DNA of 64,000 bases from Oceanospirillales bacterium. Its GTDB lineage: Bacteria; Pseudomonadota; Gammaproteobacteria; Pseudomonadales; Endozoicomonadaceae. The position numbers and the translations under genes are program-made. A model generated the notes under the pieces. The model was not told where the DNA came from. It saw only the letters and a list, made by a program, of their open reading frames with translations, and searched no databases. The stretch spans positions 20,015 to 84,014 of the forward strand of contig SIHQ01000022.1 of NCBI GenBank assembly GCA_004762125.1, in the 5' to 3' direction. Below, piece by piece: positions 19,011-33,800 of this stretch. Numbering within the stretch: position 1 is the stretch's first letter; every line of letters starts with the position of its first letter.

Positions 19011-19826
19011 TTGATTGATTCCCGTTCCAGCCAAGACTTAATCACGGTAACGGATGATTTGATCCATCCTACCGCGATTATTGATCCGCGAGCCCGATTG
19101 GCTGCGGACGTCAAGGTCGGTCCATACACCATTGTTGGTGCTGACGTAGAAATTGAATCCGGGACCGAAATAAAAGGTCACGTTGTCATTCAGGGGCCAA
19201 CCAGAATAGGCCGGAATAATCGCATTTTTCAGTTCGCCAGTGTGGGTGAAGAATGTCAGGACCTGAAGTTCAATGGTGAACCTACGGTACTGGAAATTGG
19301 CGATAACAATGTTATTCGTGAAGGGTGCACAATTCATCGTGGCACTATTCAGGATAACAGTTTAACCCGAATTGGCAGTGACAATCTGTTGATGGCTTAT
19401 GTCCACGTTGCCCATGACTGCATGATTGGTAGTAATAACATTCTCGCCAACAATGCGACACTGGCTGGGCATGTGAAAGTAGGTGATGGTGTCATTTTGG
19501 GTGGCTTTACCACGGTGCACCAGTTTTGTGTGATCGGCTCTTTCAGTATGAGTGCTGCACATACGGCTATTTTCAAGGATGTACCTGCCTTTGTTATGGT
19601 GAGTGGCAATCCGGCTGAACCTCATGGTATGAACTTTGAGGGGATGCGTCGCCGAGGCTACAGTAAAGAGTTGGTCCGCAGTTTGCGCAACTGTTACAAG
19701 ATCCTTTACCGTCAGGGGCTGAAAACAGCTGAAGCGATCGATCGTTTTGAGTCTATGGAGTCCGGTCCGGAACTGCAGTTACTGATTGATTCTCTTAAAG
19801 CATCAACCCGTGGAATCACTCGTTGA
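19011..19826 (+). CDS. lpxA: UDP-N-acetylglucosamine O-acyltransferase
   Basis: First step of lipid A synthesis. Proposed start TTG at 19011, two bases after the fabZ stop, with AAGGAA about 8 bases upstream; this gives 271 residues. A second TTG at 19059 would give 255, closer to the pseudomonad length of 258, but has no clear ribosome-binding site. The left-handed beta helix shows hexapeptide repeats, the catalytic His in HVAHDCMIG, and the C-terminal helical domain with GMRRRGYS and ending STRGITR. Its stop overlaps the lpxB start (TGATG). Confidence 0.93.
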   Translation: MIDSRSSQDLITVTDDLIHPTAIIDPRARLAADVKVGPYTIVGADVEIESGTEIKGHVVIQGPTRIGRNNRIFQFASVGEECQDLKFNGEPTVLEIGDNNVIREGCTIHRGTIQDNSLTRIGSDNLLMAYVHVAHDCMIGSNNILANNATLAGHVKVGDGVILGGFTTVHQFCVIGSFSMSAAHTAIFKDVPAFVMVSGNPAEPHGMNFEGMRRRGYSKELVRSLRNCYKILYRQGLKTAEAIDRFESMESGPELQLLIDSLKASTRGITR

Positions 19827-20983
19827 TGAGTAAGCCGTTGTCTTTTGCCCTGGTCGCCGGAGAAGCATCCGGTGATTTGTTGGGGGCAGCTCTGATCAGG
19901 GAAATCAAACAGCATCATCCGGACGCCCGTTGCTACGGTATCGGTGGCCCAATGATGATGGCGGAAGGTTTTGAGAGTCTTTTTCCTATGGAACGACTCT
20001 CCGTGATGGGGCTGGTAGAAGTTCTGGGGCGTCTGAAAGAGTTGCTCGGTATCCGTAAGCAACTCCGTGAAACTTTTGTTGCTGATAAGCCTGATGTGTT
20101 TATTGGTATTGATGCTCCTGATTTTAATTTGCCTCTTGAGCGAATGTTGAAATCAGCACAAATCCCTACGGTTCATTATGTAAGTCCTCAGGTCTGGGCT
20201 TGGCGGGAAGGACGGTTGAAGAAAATTCGCCGTTCTGTTGATCATATGTTGGCATTGCTTCCTTTTGAAGCTAAGTATTATCAGGGGCACGGTGTCCCGG
20301 TCACTTTTGTTGGTCATCCGTTGGCCGATCAGATTGCTTGGAATCCCGATGCTGTCTCTGCCAGAAATGCTTTGGATATTCCTGTGAATAAACCTGTGGT
20401 TGCTTTGTTACCAGGTAGCCGTAAAGCAGAAGTAGCCAGACTGGGTGCTCTTTTTCTGGAAACAGCCAGCCTGTTGAGAAAACAGCAGCCAGAACTCCAG
20501 TTTGTTGTTCCTTGCGCCAATGAAAAACGTAAGCAGCAACTGTTGCCTATGTTGGAGCAATATCCGGATCTGGACGTTACTGTTGCAGTCGGTGAAACCT
20601 CAAATATGATGGCCGCTGCTGATGCTATTCTCATTGCTTCTGGTACAGCAACGCTGGAAGCAGCGTTGCATAAAAGGCCGATGGTGATCAGCTATAAGAT
20701 GGCACCACTCAGCTTTGCCATCCTGAGTCGGTTGGTAAAAGTTGAGCATGTTGGTTTGCCTAATCTTCTCGCTTCAAAACCTTGTGTTCCTGAATTGCTT
20801 CAGGATGATGCAACCCCCGAGGCGCTCTGTGAAGCGATGATTAAGGCGTTATCCGATAACAGTTGGCGCTCGCAGTTGATTGAAGAATTTACCGGTATTC
20901 ACCAAACTCTTGAGCGAGATGCGAGTGCATTGGCTTATGGCGCCGTGATGTCAGTGATAGGGAAATATGATGCAACAGTCTGA
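19826..20983 (+). CDS. lpxB: Lipid-A-disaccharide synthase
   Basis: GT19 family glycosyltransferase that joins UDP-diacylglucosamine and lipid X. The ATG at 19826 shares a base with the lpxA stop, giving 385 residues against 382 in E. coli. Family motifs: [12 protein letters not shown] near the N terminus, [38 protein letters not shown], and [10 protein letters not shown]. Its end overlaps the rnhB start by 17 bases. Confidence 0.97.
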   Translation: MSKPLSFALVAGEASGDLLGAALIREIKQHHPDARCYGIGGPMMMAEGFESLFPMERLSVMGLVEVLGRLKELLGIRKQLRETFVADKPDVFIGIDAPDFNLPLERMLKSAQIPTVHYVSPQVWAWREGRLKKIRRSVDHMLALLPFEAKYYQGHGVPVTFVGHPLADQIAWNPDAVSARNALDIPVNKPVVALLPGSRKAEVARLGALFLETASLLRKQQPELQFVVPCANEKRKQQLLPMLEQYPDLDVTVAVGETSNMMAAADAILIASGTATLEAALHKRPMVISYKMAPLSFAILSRLVKVEHVGLPNLLASKPCVPELLQDDATPEALCEAMIKALSDNSWRSQLIEEFTGIHQTLERDASALAYGAVMSVIGKYDATV

Positions 20984-21581
20984 GTTTGACCTGTTCGAAA
21001 CTCCAGCAGGTGTGTTGGTTTGTGGTGTTGATGAAGTGGGTCGAGGTCCTCTTTGTGGTGCTGTCGTTACTGCTGCGGTTATATTGGATCCTGATCAGCC
21101 TATTGAAGGGTTGAATGACTCAAAAATGCTTTCCGAGAAAAAGCGGGAAGCTCTGTTTGATGAAATCAAGGCGAAAGCTCTGTGCTGGTCCATTGGACGT
21201 GCGGAAGTTGAGGAAATTGACGAACTTAATATTCTTCGTGCCACCATGTTAGCTATGACTAGAGCAGTAGAAGGTCTCTCGATTAAACCGGGTATGGCTT
21301 TGATTGATGGTAATCGCTGCCCGAAGTTGAATTGTCCGGCTGAAGCTATAATAAAAGGCGATGGTCGTATTCCTGAAATCAGTGCGGCTTCAATTATTGC
21401 CAAAGTAACTCGCGATAGGGAAATGAGTGAGATGGATAAGCTGTATCCTGGATACGGTATTGCTGGTCATAAAGGCTATCCTACCAAGGCGCATATTGAA
21501 GCATTAAAAGTGTTGGGTGTGACGCCTATTCATCGACGTTCTTTCAAACCGGTTAGAGATCTGCTCCCCGAACCATCCTGA
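20967..21581 (+). CDS. rnhB: Ribonuclease HII
   Basis: Removes RNA, including single ribonucleotides, from RNA-DNA hybrids. Its 204 residues include the catalytic Asp-Glu pair in [15 protein letters not shown], a third Asp in ALIDGNRCP, and the conserved [15 protein letters not shown] and [14 protein letters not shown]. Tandem ATGs occur at 20967 and 20970; the first is reported. It overlaps lpxB by 17 bases and precedes dnaE, the usual order. Confidence 0.96.
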   Translation: MMQQSEFDLFETPAGVLVCGVDEVGRGPLCGAVVTAAVILDPDQPIEGLNDSKMLSEKKREALFDEIKAKALCWSIGRAEVEEIDELNILRATMLAMTRAVEGLSIKPGMALIDGNRCPKLNCPAEAIIKGDGRIPEISAASIIAKVTRDREMSEMDKLYPGYGIAGHKGYPTKAHIEALKVLGVTPIHRRSFKPVRDLLPEPS

Positions 21582-21669
21582 TTTTTATCAGCCTTGCTTA
21601 GTGGGGCTGGTATGCCTTCCTTTACTACTGTTAAACTAAATGCTTCCTGATACCGGTCATAATTTCTCC

Positions 21670-24600
21670 ATGTCTGCACGTTTCATACACCTGAGACTTC
21701 ATTCCGAATTTTCTTTGAGCGATGGCCTGGTTCGAATCAAGCCTTTGCTGAAGGAAGCGGCTGAAAAGAATTTCCCTGCCATTGCGGTCACAGACCAATC
21801 TAACTTCTGTTCGCTGGTTAAGTTTTATAATGGTGCGCAGGGAGCCGGGATTAAGCCAATCAGTGGCGCTGATCTTTGGGTTTCCCATTCAGAAGAAGGG
21901 CAAGAGCCGGTTAAAATGGTTCTGCTTTCTATGTCAGAGACAGGTTATAAACATCTGACAGAGCTGATATCCCGATCATTTCTGGAAAATCAGATCCATG
22001 GTAAAGCCGTTGTAAAAAGGGAATGGATTCGTGAAAAATCGGATGGTTTGATTGCCTTGTCCGGTGCTAAAGACGGAGATGTGGGGCAGGCGATTCTCAG
22101 TGGTAACACTGAACAAGCAGAACAGCTGTTATGCCAATGGATGGAAGCATTTCCTGGGCGCTATTATCTGGAGCTTCATCGTACTTCCCGAGCGGGTGAT
22201 GAAGAATGTCTCCATGGGTCAGTAGAACTGGCTCAGAAATTCAACTGTCCGGTTGTTGCAACCAACGACGTTATGTTCCTGCATAGGAAAGATTTTGAGG
22301 CTCATGAAGCGCGGGTTTGTATCGGTGAGAGTGTCACACTGGATGATCCGCGTCGTAATAAGCGTTACAGCGAAGAGCAGTATCTAAAGACTGAAGAGGA
22401 AATGGTCGAGCTGTTTGCCGACATTCCGGAAGCGCTGGAAAATTCCGTCGAGATCGCTCGACGCTGTTCTGTCTATGTACACCTGAACGAATACTTCCTA
22501 CCGGAGTTCCCGGTGCCGGAAGGTCTGACCATGGATGAGTTCTTTCGCAAAATCTCCCATGATGGCCTGACTGAGCGTTTGCAGACGATTCTTTTGCCAG
22601 ATGACCCGGATTACGCAGTCAGGGAAAAAGAATATCGTGATCGTCTTGAATTTGAGCTGAATATTATTCTTCAAATGGGATTTCCAGGCTACTTTCTGAT
22701 CGTAATGGACTTTATTCAGTGGTCCAAAGCTAACGGAATTCCAGTAGGACCGGGCCGTGGTTCAGGTGCTGGCTCTCTGGTGGCCTATGCCCAGAAGATA
22801 ACCGATATTGATCCGATCAGGTACGACTTGCTTTTTGAGCGATTCCTCAACCCTGAACGTGTATCCATGCCTGACTTTGACGTCGATTTCTGTATGGAAG
22901 GGCGTGACAAGGTTATCGATTATGTGGCCCGAACCTATGGCCGGGATGCGGTGTCCCAGATCATCACTTTCGGTACTATGGCGGCTAAAGCGGTTGTCCG
23001 TGATGTGGCACGGGTGCAGGGTAAATCTTATGGTTTGGCTGATCGCCTATCAAAGATGATTCCCTTTGAAATCGGTATGACGCTCAAGAAGGCTCATGAA
23101 CAGGAGTCCATGATCAGGGACTTTCTGGAAACCGATGAAGATGGTAGTGAAATCTGGGAGATGGCCCTCAAGCTGGAAGGCATTACCCGTAACGTGGGTA
23201 AGCACGCCGGTGGTGTGGTTATCTCTCCTTCCAAACTGACAGACTTTGCGCCGCTTTACTGTGACGAGCACGGTGCTGGTGTTGTTACCCAGTTCGATAA
23301 AAATGATGTGGAATCTGCTGGCCTGGTCAAATTTGACTTTCTTGGTCTGCGAACCCTGACGATCATTGATTGGGCATTGAAAATGATCAACCCCCGTCGT
23401 GAGCAGCGAGGGGAAACAGTTCTCGATATCATGGATATCAATCTGGAAGACAGTGTTTCCTTTGACATGCTCAAACGGACAGAGACAACAGCGGTTTTCC
23501 AGCTTGAATCCCGGGGAATGAAAGATCTGGTCAAGCGCCTTCAGCCTGACTGCTTTGAAGACATCATCGCTCTGGTAGCTCTGTTCCGTCCCGGGCCACT
23601 GCAATCAGGCATGGTAGAGAATTTTATCAATCGTAAACACGGTCGAGAAGAATTGTCTTATCCGGATGCCCAGTATCAGCATGAGTGGCTACAGCCCATT
23701 CTTGAACCCACCTACGGCATTATCCTCTATCAGGAACAGGTAATGCAGATAGCTCAGGAGCTGGCTGGTTACACCCTGGGTGGTGCTGACATGCTGCGTC
23801 GGGCTATGGGTAAGAAAAAGCCTGAAGAGATGGCTAAGCAGCGCAGTATTTTTAAGGAAGGCGCTATTGGTAAAGGTGTTGATGGCGATCTGGCCATGAA
23901 AATCTTTGATTTGGTGGAAAAATTCGCCGGTTATGGCTTTAACAAATCCCACTCCGCTGCTTATGCTCTGGTCTCTTATCAAACGCTTTGGTTGAAAGCC
24001 CATTACCCCGCTGAATTTATGGCCGCGGTGATGAGCTCCGATATGCAGAACACCGATAAAGTGGTGACCTTTATCGAAGAGTGTCGGGAAATGGAGCTGA
24101 CCTTACTGCCACCTGATGTTAACAGTGGCGATTACATGTTCGGCGTTAACGACGATGGTCATATTTTATTTGGCCTAGGTGCAATTAAGGGTGTAGGTGA
24201 AGGCCCTATCGAAGCAATCGTACATGCTCGTAAATCCGGCGGTCCTTTCAAAGATCTGTTTGATTTTTGTGAGCGAGTGGATGCAAAGAGTATTAACAAA
24301 CGTGTGTTGGAAGCTTTGATTCGCTCTGGTGCTGTTGACCTTCTGGGGCCTATGCCAGGGCCGAAGAAAACGCTTAATTTTAACCGCGCTGTGCTGGAAG
24401 CTAGTCAGTCTGAAGCGATTAAAGCGGCCGATCAGGCTGCCAAGAGTCAGGACTCCGGTCATAGTGATTTGTTTGGTGCTTTGATGCCTGCCGGTGAAGA
24501 AAAAGTGTATGACAGCTATCAATCAGTCATGGAATGGGCTGACAAGCAGCGGCTGGTCGGCGAAAAGGATACTCTTGGTCTTTATTTAACAGGTCACCCC

Positions 24601-25179
24601 ATTGATGAATACGAAGGGGAGATCAAACACTTTATTCGAAACCGTATTCGAGACCTGCAACCCGCAAGAGGCGAAACCCAGAACATTGCCGGGCTGGTAG
24701 TGGCCATGCGTATTATGAAAAATAAGCGTGGCGACAAAATGTGTTTTGTAACAATGGACGATCGTACAGGACGAATTGAAGTATCCTTTTTTGCTGATAT
24801 CTATGAGCAGTGTCAAGACCTGATTAAGATGGATACAGTGATTGTCATCGAAGGTGAGGTCAGTCACGACGACTACTCAGGCAGTATGAAGGTTCGTGCC
24901 AAACGCACAATGAATTTGATTGATGCCCGTAGTTATTATGCTCGTAAATTGATGGTGGATCTGTCGGATACGCAGGTAGAACGTGACTTTACCAATAAAT
25001 TTTCAGCGCTATTGCAGCAACACCCTGGCAGGTTGCCGGTACAAATTAACTATGTACGTGAAGATGCTTCTGCCAGTATTCAATTGGGAGAAAAGTGGAG
25101 CGTTAGTCCTAGTGATGAGCTGGTAGAGGCGATTCGTAAGTGGCTGGGCAAGCGGTCTGCCAAAGTTGAGTATCAGTGA
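21670..25179 (+). CDS. dnaE: DNA polymerase III alpha subunit
   Basis: Catalytic subunit of the replicative polymerase (family C). The ATG at 21670 gives [19 protein letters not shown], which aligns with E. coli; the frame is open 30 bases upstream from another ATG. Its 1169 residues comprise an N-terminal PHP domain, a polymerase palm with the catalytic Asp pair in PDFDVDFC near 400 and the third Asp in [10 protein letters not shown] near 553, a helix-hairpin-helix region near 840, and an OB domain near 1000 ([13 protein letters not shown]). No strong Shine-Dalgarno is visible. Confidence 0.97.
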   Translation: MSARFIHLRLHSEFSLSDGLVRIKPLLKEAAEKNFPAIAVTDQSNFCSLVKFYNGAQGAGIKPISGADLWVSHSEEGQEPVKMVLLSMSETGYKHLTELISRSFLENQIHGKAVVKREWIREKSDGLIALSGAKDGDVGQAILSGNTEQAEQLLCQWMEAFPGRYYLELHRTSRAGDEECLHGSVELAQKFNCPVVATNDVMFLHRKDFEAHEARVCIGESVTLDDPRRNKRYSEEQYLKTEEEMVELFADIPEALENSVEIARRCSVYVHLNEYFLPEFPVPEGLTMDEFFRKISHDGLTERLQTILLPDDPDYAVREKEYRDRLEFELNIILQMGFPGYFLIVMDFIQWSKANGIPVGPGRGSGAGSLVAYAQKITDIDPIRYDLLFERFLNPERVSMPDFDVDFCMEGRDKVIDYVARTYGRDAVSQIITFGTMAAKAVVRDVARVQGKSYGLADRLSKMIPFEIGMTLKKAHEQESMIRDFLETDEDGSEIWEMALKLEGITRNVGKHAGGVVISPSKLTDFAPLYCDEHGAGVVTQFDKNDVESAGLVKFDFLGLRTLTIIDWALKMINPRREQRGETVLDIMDINLEDSVSFDMLKRTETTAVFQLESRGMKDLVKRLQPDCFEDIIALVALFRPGPLQSGMVENFINRKHGREELSYPDAQYQHEWLQPILEPTYGIILYQEQVMQIAQELAGYTLGGADMLRRAMGKKKPEEMAKQRSIFKEGAIGKGVDGDLAMKIFDLVEKFAGYGFNKSHSAAYALVSYQTLWLKAHYPAEFMAAVMSSDMQNTDKVVTFIEECREMELTLLPPDVNSGDYMFGVNDDGHILFGLGAIKGVGEGPIEAIVHARKSGGPFKDLFDFCERVDAKSINKRVLEALIRSGAVDLLGPMPGPKKTLNFNRAVLEASQSEAIKAADQAAKSQDSGHSDLFGALMPAGEEKVYDSYQSVMEWADKQRLVGEKDTLGLYLTGHPIDEYEGEIKHFIRNRIRDLQPARGETQNIAGLVVAMRIMKNKRGDKMCFVTMDDRTGRIEVSFFADIYEQCQDLIKMDTVIVIEGEVSHDDYSGSMKVRAKRTMNLIDARSYYARKLMVDLSDTQVERDFTNKFSALLQQHPGRLPVQINYVREDASASIQLGEKWSVSPSDELVEAIRKWLGKRSAKVEYQ

Positions 25180-25291
25180 TGATCATGATCTTGAAGGTAT
25201 GAATAGCTTTGGTAACGGACGCTTACGCTTTTTAACTCGACATGTCGGGTGCTTTTACGTATTTTTCTTGTCTATTGTCTTAACGATCGAG

Positions 25292-25340
25292 AAAGCATGA
25301 GTGACTGACCGGCCAGTAATCAGGTTAGCCCATGCTTTTT
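25292..25340 (+). terminator. Long hairpin with T run between dnaE and accA
   Basis: AAAGCATG at 25292-25299 pairs with CATGCTTT at 25331-25338, followed by TT. The 31-base loop contains a small inner hairpin ACTG-ACCGGC-CAGT. A terminator after dnaE is likely, although the loop is large. The rest of the 247-base gap shows nothing further. Confidence 0.45.
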
Positions 25341-25426
25341 CAGACAGAGTTTTACTTTAAAAAAGAAACCTCTGTCCGGTACGAATACATCGCATTGCTG
25401 ATGCAGAATTTTATGAAGTGGACTCT

Positions 25427-26377
25427 ATGAACCCGAACTATCTGGATTTTGAACAGCCGATTGCAGAGCTGGAAGCCAAGATTGAAGAGCTGCGCCTGGT
25501 CAGCAGCGATGCCGAACTGAATATTACTGATGAGATTTTCCGTCTTCAGACCAAGTGTAAGAGCAAGACTGAAGAAATATTCTCTGACCTGTCTTCTTGG
25601 CAGGTCGCTCAGTTGTCTCGTCATCCTCGTCGTCCTTACACGCTGGACTATATTGAGCATCTGTTCACCGATTTTGATGAATTACACGGTGATCGCCACT
25701 TTGCTGATGATCCTTCTATTATTGGTGGTATGGCCCGTTTTAACGATCGTCCGATAATGATCATAGGCCATCAGAAAGGTCGTGAAATCAAGGAAAAAGT
25801 TCGTCGTAACTTTGGTATGCCAAAGCCAGAAGGTTATCGTAAAGCCTGTCGTCTTATGGAGACAGCAGAGCGTTTTAAAATGCCGATTATGACCTTTATT
25901 GATACGCCAGGTGCTTACCCGGGTATTGGTGCTGAAGAGCGTGGCCAGAGTGAAGCTATTGCATTCAACCTGGCTGTTATGTCTCGTTTGAAAGTACCGA
26001 TTATTTCTACTGTTATTGGTGAAGGTGGTTCAGGTGGTGCGTTGGCAATTGGTGTTTGCGATCAGTTGTTGATGATGAGGAACTCCATCTACTCTGTTAT
26101 TTCCCCTGAAGGTTGTGCTTCTATCCTTTGGAAGAAGGCCGAGTATGCTTCAACTGCAGCGGAAGCCATGGGTGTGACGGCGTCTCGTTTGAAAGAGCTT
26201 GGATTAGTCGATCGCCTGATTGATGAGCCTTTGGGTGGTGCACACAGTGACTATGAAGAAGTAGCCAAGAATCTTGGCGTTGCTCTGGAAGAAGAGATAA
26301 AGAAGTTTGACGGCATCGATGCAGATACTTTAGTTGCTAACCGTTATAAACGTCTCCGTGACTATGGCTCCTTTTGA
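25427..26377 (+). CDS. accA: Acetyl-CoA carboxylase carboxyltransferase subunit alpha
   Basis: Transfers CO2 from biotin to acetyl-CoA with AccD, the first committed step of fatty acid synthesis. The ATG at 25427 gives [19 protein letters not shown], matching E. coli; a GTG three codons upstream is less likely. Its 316 residues compare with 319. Crotonase-fold motifs present are [41 protein letters not shown] and [12 protein letters not shown]. It lies between dnaE and tilS, as usual. Confidence 0.97.
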   Translation: MNPNYLDFEQPIAELEAKIEELRLVSSDAELNITDEIFRLQTKCKSKTEEIFSDLSSWQVAQLSRHPRRPYTLDYIEHLFTDFDELHGDRHFADDPSIIGGMARFNDRPIMIIGHQKGREIKEKVRRNFGMPKPEGYRKACRLMETAERFKMPIMTFIDTPGAYPGIGAEERGQSEAIAFNLAVMSRLKVPIISTVIGEGGSGGALAIGVCDQLLMMRNSIYSVISPEGCASILWKKAEYASTAAEAMGVTASRLKELGLVDRLIDEPLGGAHSDYEEVAKNLGVALEEEIKKFDGIDADTLVANRYKRLRDYGSF

Positions 26378-26448
26378 GAGTGGTTCTTTCTGATCGCTAA
26401 CTAACTGGTCGCTAACTAAACGATCATAACCAAGAGCCTCGATAATTA

Positions 26449-27792
26449 ATGACAGGCATGCTGTCTCCCGAAACAATTCTACCCTATATCACTCCCTATG
26501 CTGACAGGCCGCTGCTGGTGGCCTTCAGTGGGGGAGTCGACTCTACAGTTCTTCTCCAACTGCTCGTCGCTCTACGAGCCAGTAAGCAGTTGCATACCCT
26601 GTCGGCAGTGCATATCAATCATGGCCTCAGTGATTATGCTGCTGATTGGTCTGATCATTGTGAATCCATCTGCGAACAGTTGTCAGTGCCGTTAGTTGTC
26701 CGCAAGGTTGCCATTGAAAGCTCTGCTGATATTGAGCTGCAGGCTCGTAATCTCCGTTATCAAGTGTTTGAAGAGCTGCTGCCAGAAAACGGGTGTTTGC
26801 TTATGGGACATCATCAAGATGATCAGGCAGAAACGCTCTTATTCCGATTGTTTCGTGGTAGTGGTGTCGATGGCTTGGCTGGGATTCCATTCAGTCGAAT
26901 GTTAGGTCGAGGTAAGTTGCTCAGGCCTATGTTGTCTTTCTCTCGCAAGCAGATTGAAGACTGTGCAAAGCTAAATCAGTTTACTCATATCGAAGATGAC
27001 TCCAACACAGATCAGGCGTACACGCGCAACTATCTGCGACACTCACTGATTCCGGAAGTTGAGCGGCAGTGGCCGGGCGTTAACAGTCGTCTGGCAATGC
27101 TGGCTGATGAGTTAAAAGAAGCTCGTGAGTTGATCGGTGATGTTGTTGAGGCTGAATACGAAAAAGTGGCTGTGGTTTCGCCAGGAGCTGTCTGGGGGAA
27201 CCAAGATCTTATTGCAGTGGATCGCATTCAGGCATTGCCATTCAATCGCGTTAACAGAGTGTTAAGGTTCTGGCTGAATCGATATCAGTGTTCCATGCCA
27301 GACAGGCGACATCTTGAAATCATTGTTTCAGAAATCCTTGGTGCGAGAGAGGATGGTGAGCCTTGTTTTAAGCTGGCCGAGTTCGAAGTGCGTCGATCAG
27401 GTAATTTTTTGGTGCTATTAAAAAGTCATCAGGTTGATTTTTTACCAGTAGAGACTCATTGGAAACCTTCTGAAAAACCTCGACTAATGTTACCGGATGG
27501 CAGTTTCTTAACCATTAATGGGAGCCAGTCAGTTGATTATTTGGGCATAGAAATTACGGTAAAATACCGTGAACATCTGTCTGATGGTCTGAAAATCCGT
27601 GTTGCTGGTAGAAGTGGCAGCAAGACAGTCAAACGTTGGTTGCAGGAGTATCGGGTTCCGCCCTGGATGCGTAACAGAATCCCTTTTCTTTTTGTTGGTG
27701 ATCGAATGATTGCAGCAGCCAGTCTGTGGAGTTGTAATGAGCTTGATGTTGCTGAACAAATCATAGCGGCTGCTGTCTGGTCTGAGCTTTAA
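26449..27792 (+). CDS. tilS: tRNA(Ile)-lysidine synthase
   Basis: Converts the wobble cytidine of the AUA-reading tRNA-Ile to lysidine. The PP-loop ATP-binding motif SGGVDST is near residues 27-33. GHHQDDQAETLLFRLFRGSG and the EDDSNTDQAYTRNYLRH region are typical. C-terminal TilS domains follow, ending near RVPPWMRNRIPFLF. Its 447 residues are slightly longer than the E. coli 432. Two ATGs (26449 and 26458) are possible starts. An A+T-rich stretch of about 140 bases separates it from pyrG. Confidence 0.95.
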   Translation: MTGMLSPETILPYITPYADRPLLVAFSGGVDSTVLLQLLVALRASKQLHTLSAVHINHGLSDYAADWSDHCESICEQLSVPLVVRKVAIESSADIELQARNLRYQVFEELLPENGCLLMGHHQDDQAETLLFRLFRGSGVDGLAGIPFSRMLGRGKLLRPMLSFSRKQIEDCAKLNQFTHIEDDSNTDQAYTRNYLRHSLIPEVERQWPGVNSRLAMLADELKEARELIGDVVEAEYEKVAVVSPGAVWGNQDLIAVDRIQALPFNRVNRVLRFWLNRYQCSMPDRRHLEIIVSEILGAREDGEPCFKLAEFEVRRSGNFLVLLKSHQVDFLPVETHWKPSEKPRLMLPDGSFLTINGSQSVDYLGIEITVKYREHLSDGLKIRVAGRSGSKTVKRWLQEYRVPPWMRNRIPFLFVGDRMIAAASLWSCNELDVAEQIIAAAVWSEL

Positions 27793-27799
27793 TCTCTGA

Positions 27800-29566
<1,767 letters not shown>

Positions 29567-29579
29567 GTTCTAACTCTGA

Positions 29580-30539
<960 letters not shown>

Positions 30540-30598
30540 CATTTGATGTTTGAAAGGTGCAGGCATTTCTGTGTTTGCGCTTTTCATTATTATTCAAA

Positions 30599-30647
30599 TT
30601 TCTTCTTCTTCCTCCTCCTCCTCCTCCTCCTTCTCCTCCTCCTTTCT
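30599..30647 (+). repeat. 49-nt pure pyrimidine tract (TTC/CTC-type repeats)
   Basis: From 30599 to 30647 the plus strand has only C and T, mainly TTC and CCT triplets. It ends about 150 bases before the kinase-like gene. Such tracts can change length by slippage and can form triplex DNA. No other gene or hairpin was identified in the 261-base gap, and no clear terminator for kdsA. Confidence 0.9.
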
Positions 30648-30800
30648 AATTTTCTTTTTATTGCTTCAAGCATCCGACTGACTGTAGAGCTGGTTCCGTT
30701 TGAGTAGAAGCTGTACCGCAAATCTTATAGATATCGAAAGATAGCGAATAATTTATTTTCTGCTACGTTCAAGTATCACTGTAAGAAATATTAAAAGCCG

Positions 30801-33800
30801 GTGCAAAGCTTGAGCTGTTCCAATAAAAAACTAAAAAAAGATAACTCTTCATTAATGGGCTTTTTGTTGCTGGTTATCTTTCTGTATCAAAATGCAGCAG
30901 GCCACAGCATATCTGAGCCACCTTCCTTAAAATTGAAGTGGCATGTAGTCAATATTGACCCCATACGCCAAAAAACAGATTATCTTTCAGGCATTATTTC
31001 TGATTCAACTTATTTGCCCGACCATTTAAAAACGACTATTCAGCAGGCAATTGAAGAATATGGAGAATCAAATGCACTGGTTGTTGTAAGTACCGGACGA
31101 AAGCCGCCTCATTTTATCGATGTATGTGTCTCCGCCAATTACTCACTACAACCTGATGCTATCAGGAAGTACCCGGTTGTGTTTTCTGGAACAGATATTG
31201 TCAGTCAATTTAACTCGGCACCAATACGGCCGGATTGCTCAAGCCTTGTCACAGATCAGGGAGTAAGTTACCCGTGGTTGCCTGAAATAAAAACTGATTA
31301 CTCCAATGAAAAATCGGTCTACTCGGTAGTGTTATTCGAGGTCGTACCACTGGCGGAAAAATCAGTCAGTTCAGGGTCAACTATTGCAAAGAGAATTCCT
31401 TATAGCGGTGGTGATAATGACTTTGGTTACAAAGGTGGCCCACGATCCCCCCCCTTCTTTTCTCCCAATTCAATGCTTTTTCAGATTGATATCTGGTTAC
31501 AGGTTTATCAACAATACTCCGATTTTTTTGAGTCCTCTCAACCTGATGAAGTTACCGTTGTTCCTGGGGATGTTGACCCTTCAGAATCAGAATCAGAATC
31601 AGAAATAGTTATCCAGCTGACTAATGAAAGTGGAGAGGTTAGCTCCTGTACCCTGACTCCGGAATTTTACAGAAGCCTATCTGAATATGAAAGCATGAGT
31701 GGCGATTTCTGGTACCGACACCTTAAGGGAGATAGAGAGTTCAGTGTTATAGCGGGTCGCCTTCAATCGGCGGGCAGTTGTAATCAGCTACCAGAAGCCA
31801 CTCATCGTTTACTGCAAAGCGGACTGATTCAGCAGATTACTCAGCCGGAACGTTATCTGCAACACCGTGCGGTAATAATGCAAAGGCCAAGAGAAGCGGG
31901 AGCAAATAACTCAAAGCCATCAGCAGTGAAGGCTACGGGTAATTCATTAGCGGCTTCAAACAGTCAGAAAAAGAGAAATCATCAGTCCTGTCGAGTCAAT
32001 ACTCCAATTAAAAATGCTTCTGGCAGTTCGTCCTTAGAGAGTTCCCCAAAAGCTGAAGTTGAGTCACTCAGAAATACCCAGCTATCACTACCGGAAGGTA
32101 GCAATCCTGTACTTGTTTATCAGGTCAGTAATGGGCAAAACAAACTTAATATACCACTGGCTAAATTTTCTGTCGCTCAGGTAGTGGGAGATACGGTCTC
32201 TTTGGAGGCAAAATCATCTGGGTCTGGAGGTTATCTGGGCATTACTTCGGCTCAGGGAGTAGATAGCGTTATTCACACTCGTCTTTTGGGGGCCGGAGTC
32301 GAAGCTTATACCCTGAAATCTGAACAACAGGAGTTAAAGGCTTCTCTGCCTCTACGTGGGGCCTTGCTCTGGCTACAGATTGATGAAAAGAAAAAAGCAG
32401 CCGTAGAATTTCGTGTCGTGAATCATGGAAAAAAACCGATGATTTACGATCAAGAGCGTAGAGCAGTTTCAATAACCTGCTCTGAGGAGGGAGTCTACCG
32501 GTTTGAAATAGAGCAAAGTAAGTGGATTACAATAGAGCTCGACAGTGGCTTTGTTGATGTTAACTCTCTGGACATAACGATTGGAAACTCCGTATGGTCA
32601 TGGCGTTCGAATAACATTGAATCACGAGCTGATTCAGTCAGCTCTGGCAATATGGTGCTTGTGTTTCGTGGGAACAGTGTACAGGTTGACTACCCCTTTG
32701 CTCTCGAGGGTAGCACCAAGTTATCTACAGCAATAAAGTCATCGATGGGGGGGTTGTTGATAGAAGTGGATCAAAAAATGCTCTCAACCAGCGAACTAAT
32801 GAAAGACGCATTAGAAGAGTATGGAAAATATCGAGCTATCGATACTCAGAAATACTGGGTAGCGGTTCAGAATTGGTCGAAAAAAAAACAGATTGATACA
32901 CTATCTCCCAAAATTGAGGATGAGCGTGAAGAAGATTCGTTTCACACGGATCCATCCGAAGAAACTCCTGTTTATGACCTTACGAAATTCCTCCCGCAAG
33001 TCAGTGGTCTCTCTTCTGTAGAGAGTTTCAAAATAATAGAAGCGGATCGACGGAATGAGCTTTTAAAAAAATTTTCCACGTTTTATCCGAAAAGTAGAAA
33101 AGGAAAAGGCCCAAATCATTGTCCGATTCTATTGACGTTCCAGCCGCAAGAGCAGGCGTTCAAGGCAATCGTTCAGGCAGCTCGGAAGTCCGTCAGTCTC
33201 AATAGAAACTGTCAAGCTCAAGATAAGTTGGATGAGGATATTGCTCACTGGCTGCTAACGCTGAGAAACCCCACGGAAAGAGAGTATTTTCCTCGCTGTA
33301 TTGATTTTGAAAAAAAAAGTACTCAGAGCGCCCGAAGAAGCTTTTTGGCCTGGAGCCGCATTGCATTTTACCAGCAAGTGCTCCCCGCTCTGGATACTCA
33401 GGAGTGGAGACAGTTAATAACGTCTCAAAACGATTTTCTTCTGGAAGAGATAACCCTTCAGTGGTTGGTGGACGATAAAAGCTGGTTTTCTGATAACGTC
33501 AGGCGAAGAACTTCAGGGAGCGACTCAGAAGGAGCAAGGTTTTCTTTTGCTGCCCTGATGCTGGAAGAGGCTGGGCAAGACAATATCAGTAGTGCCGCGA
33601 AACCAGTATCAGAAGCAACGCCAGAAATAATAGAAGCCATGCTGGCGGCGCTTCATTTGTGTACGCTTAGTCTGACTGAACAGCATGATTTTTTGTTAAA
33701 ACTGGAGCAGTCTCTGGACAATGAGGAACTATTAAAAAGCTATCTGTGGCTGATGAATAATCGGAATGAGATGGCAATGAGTCGTATGATAATGAAAGGA

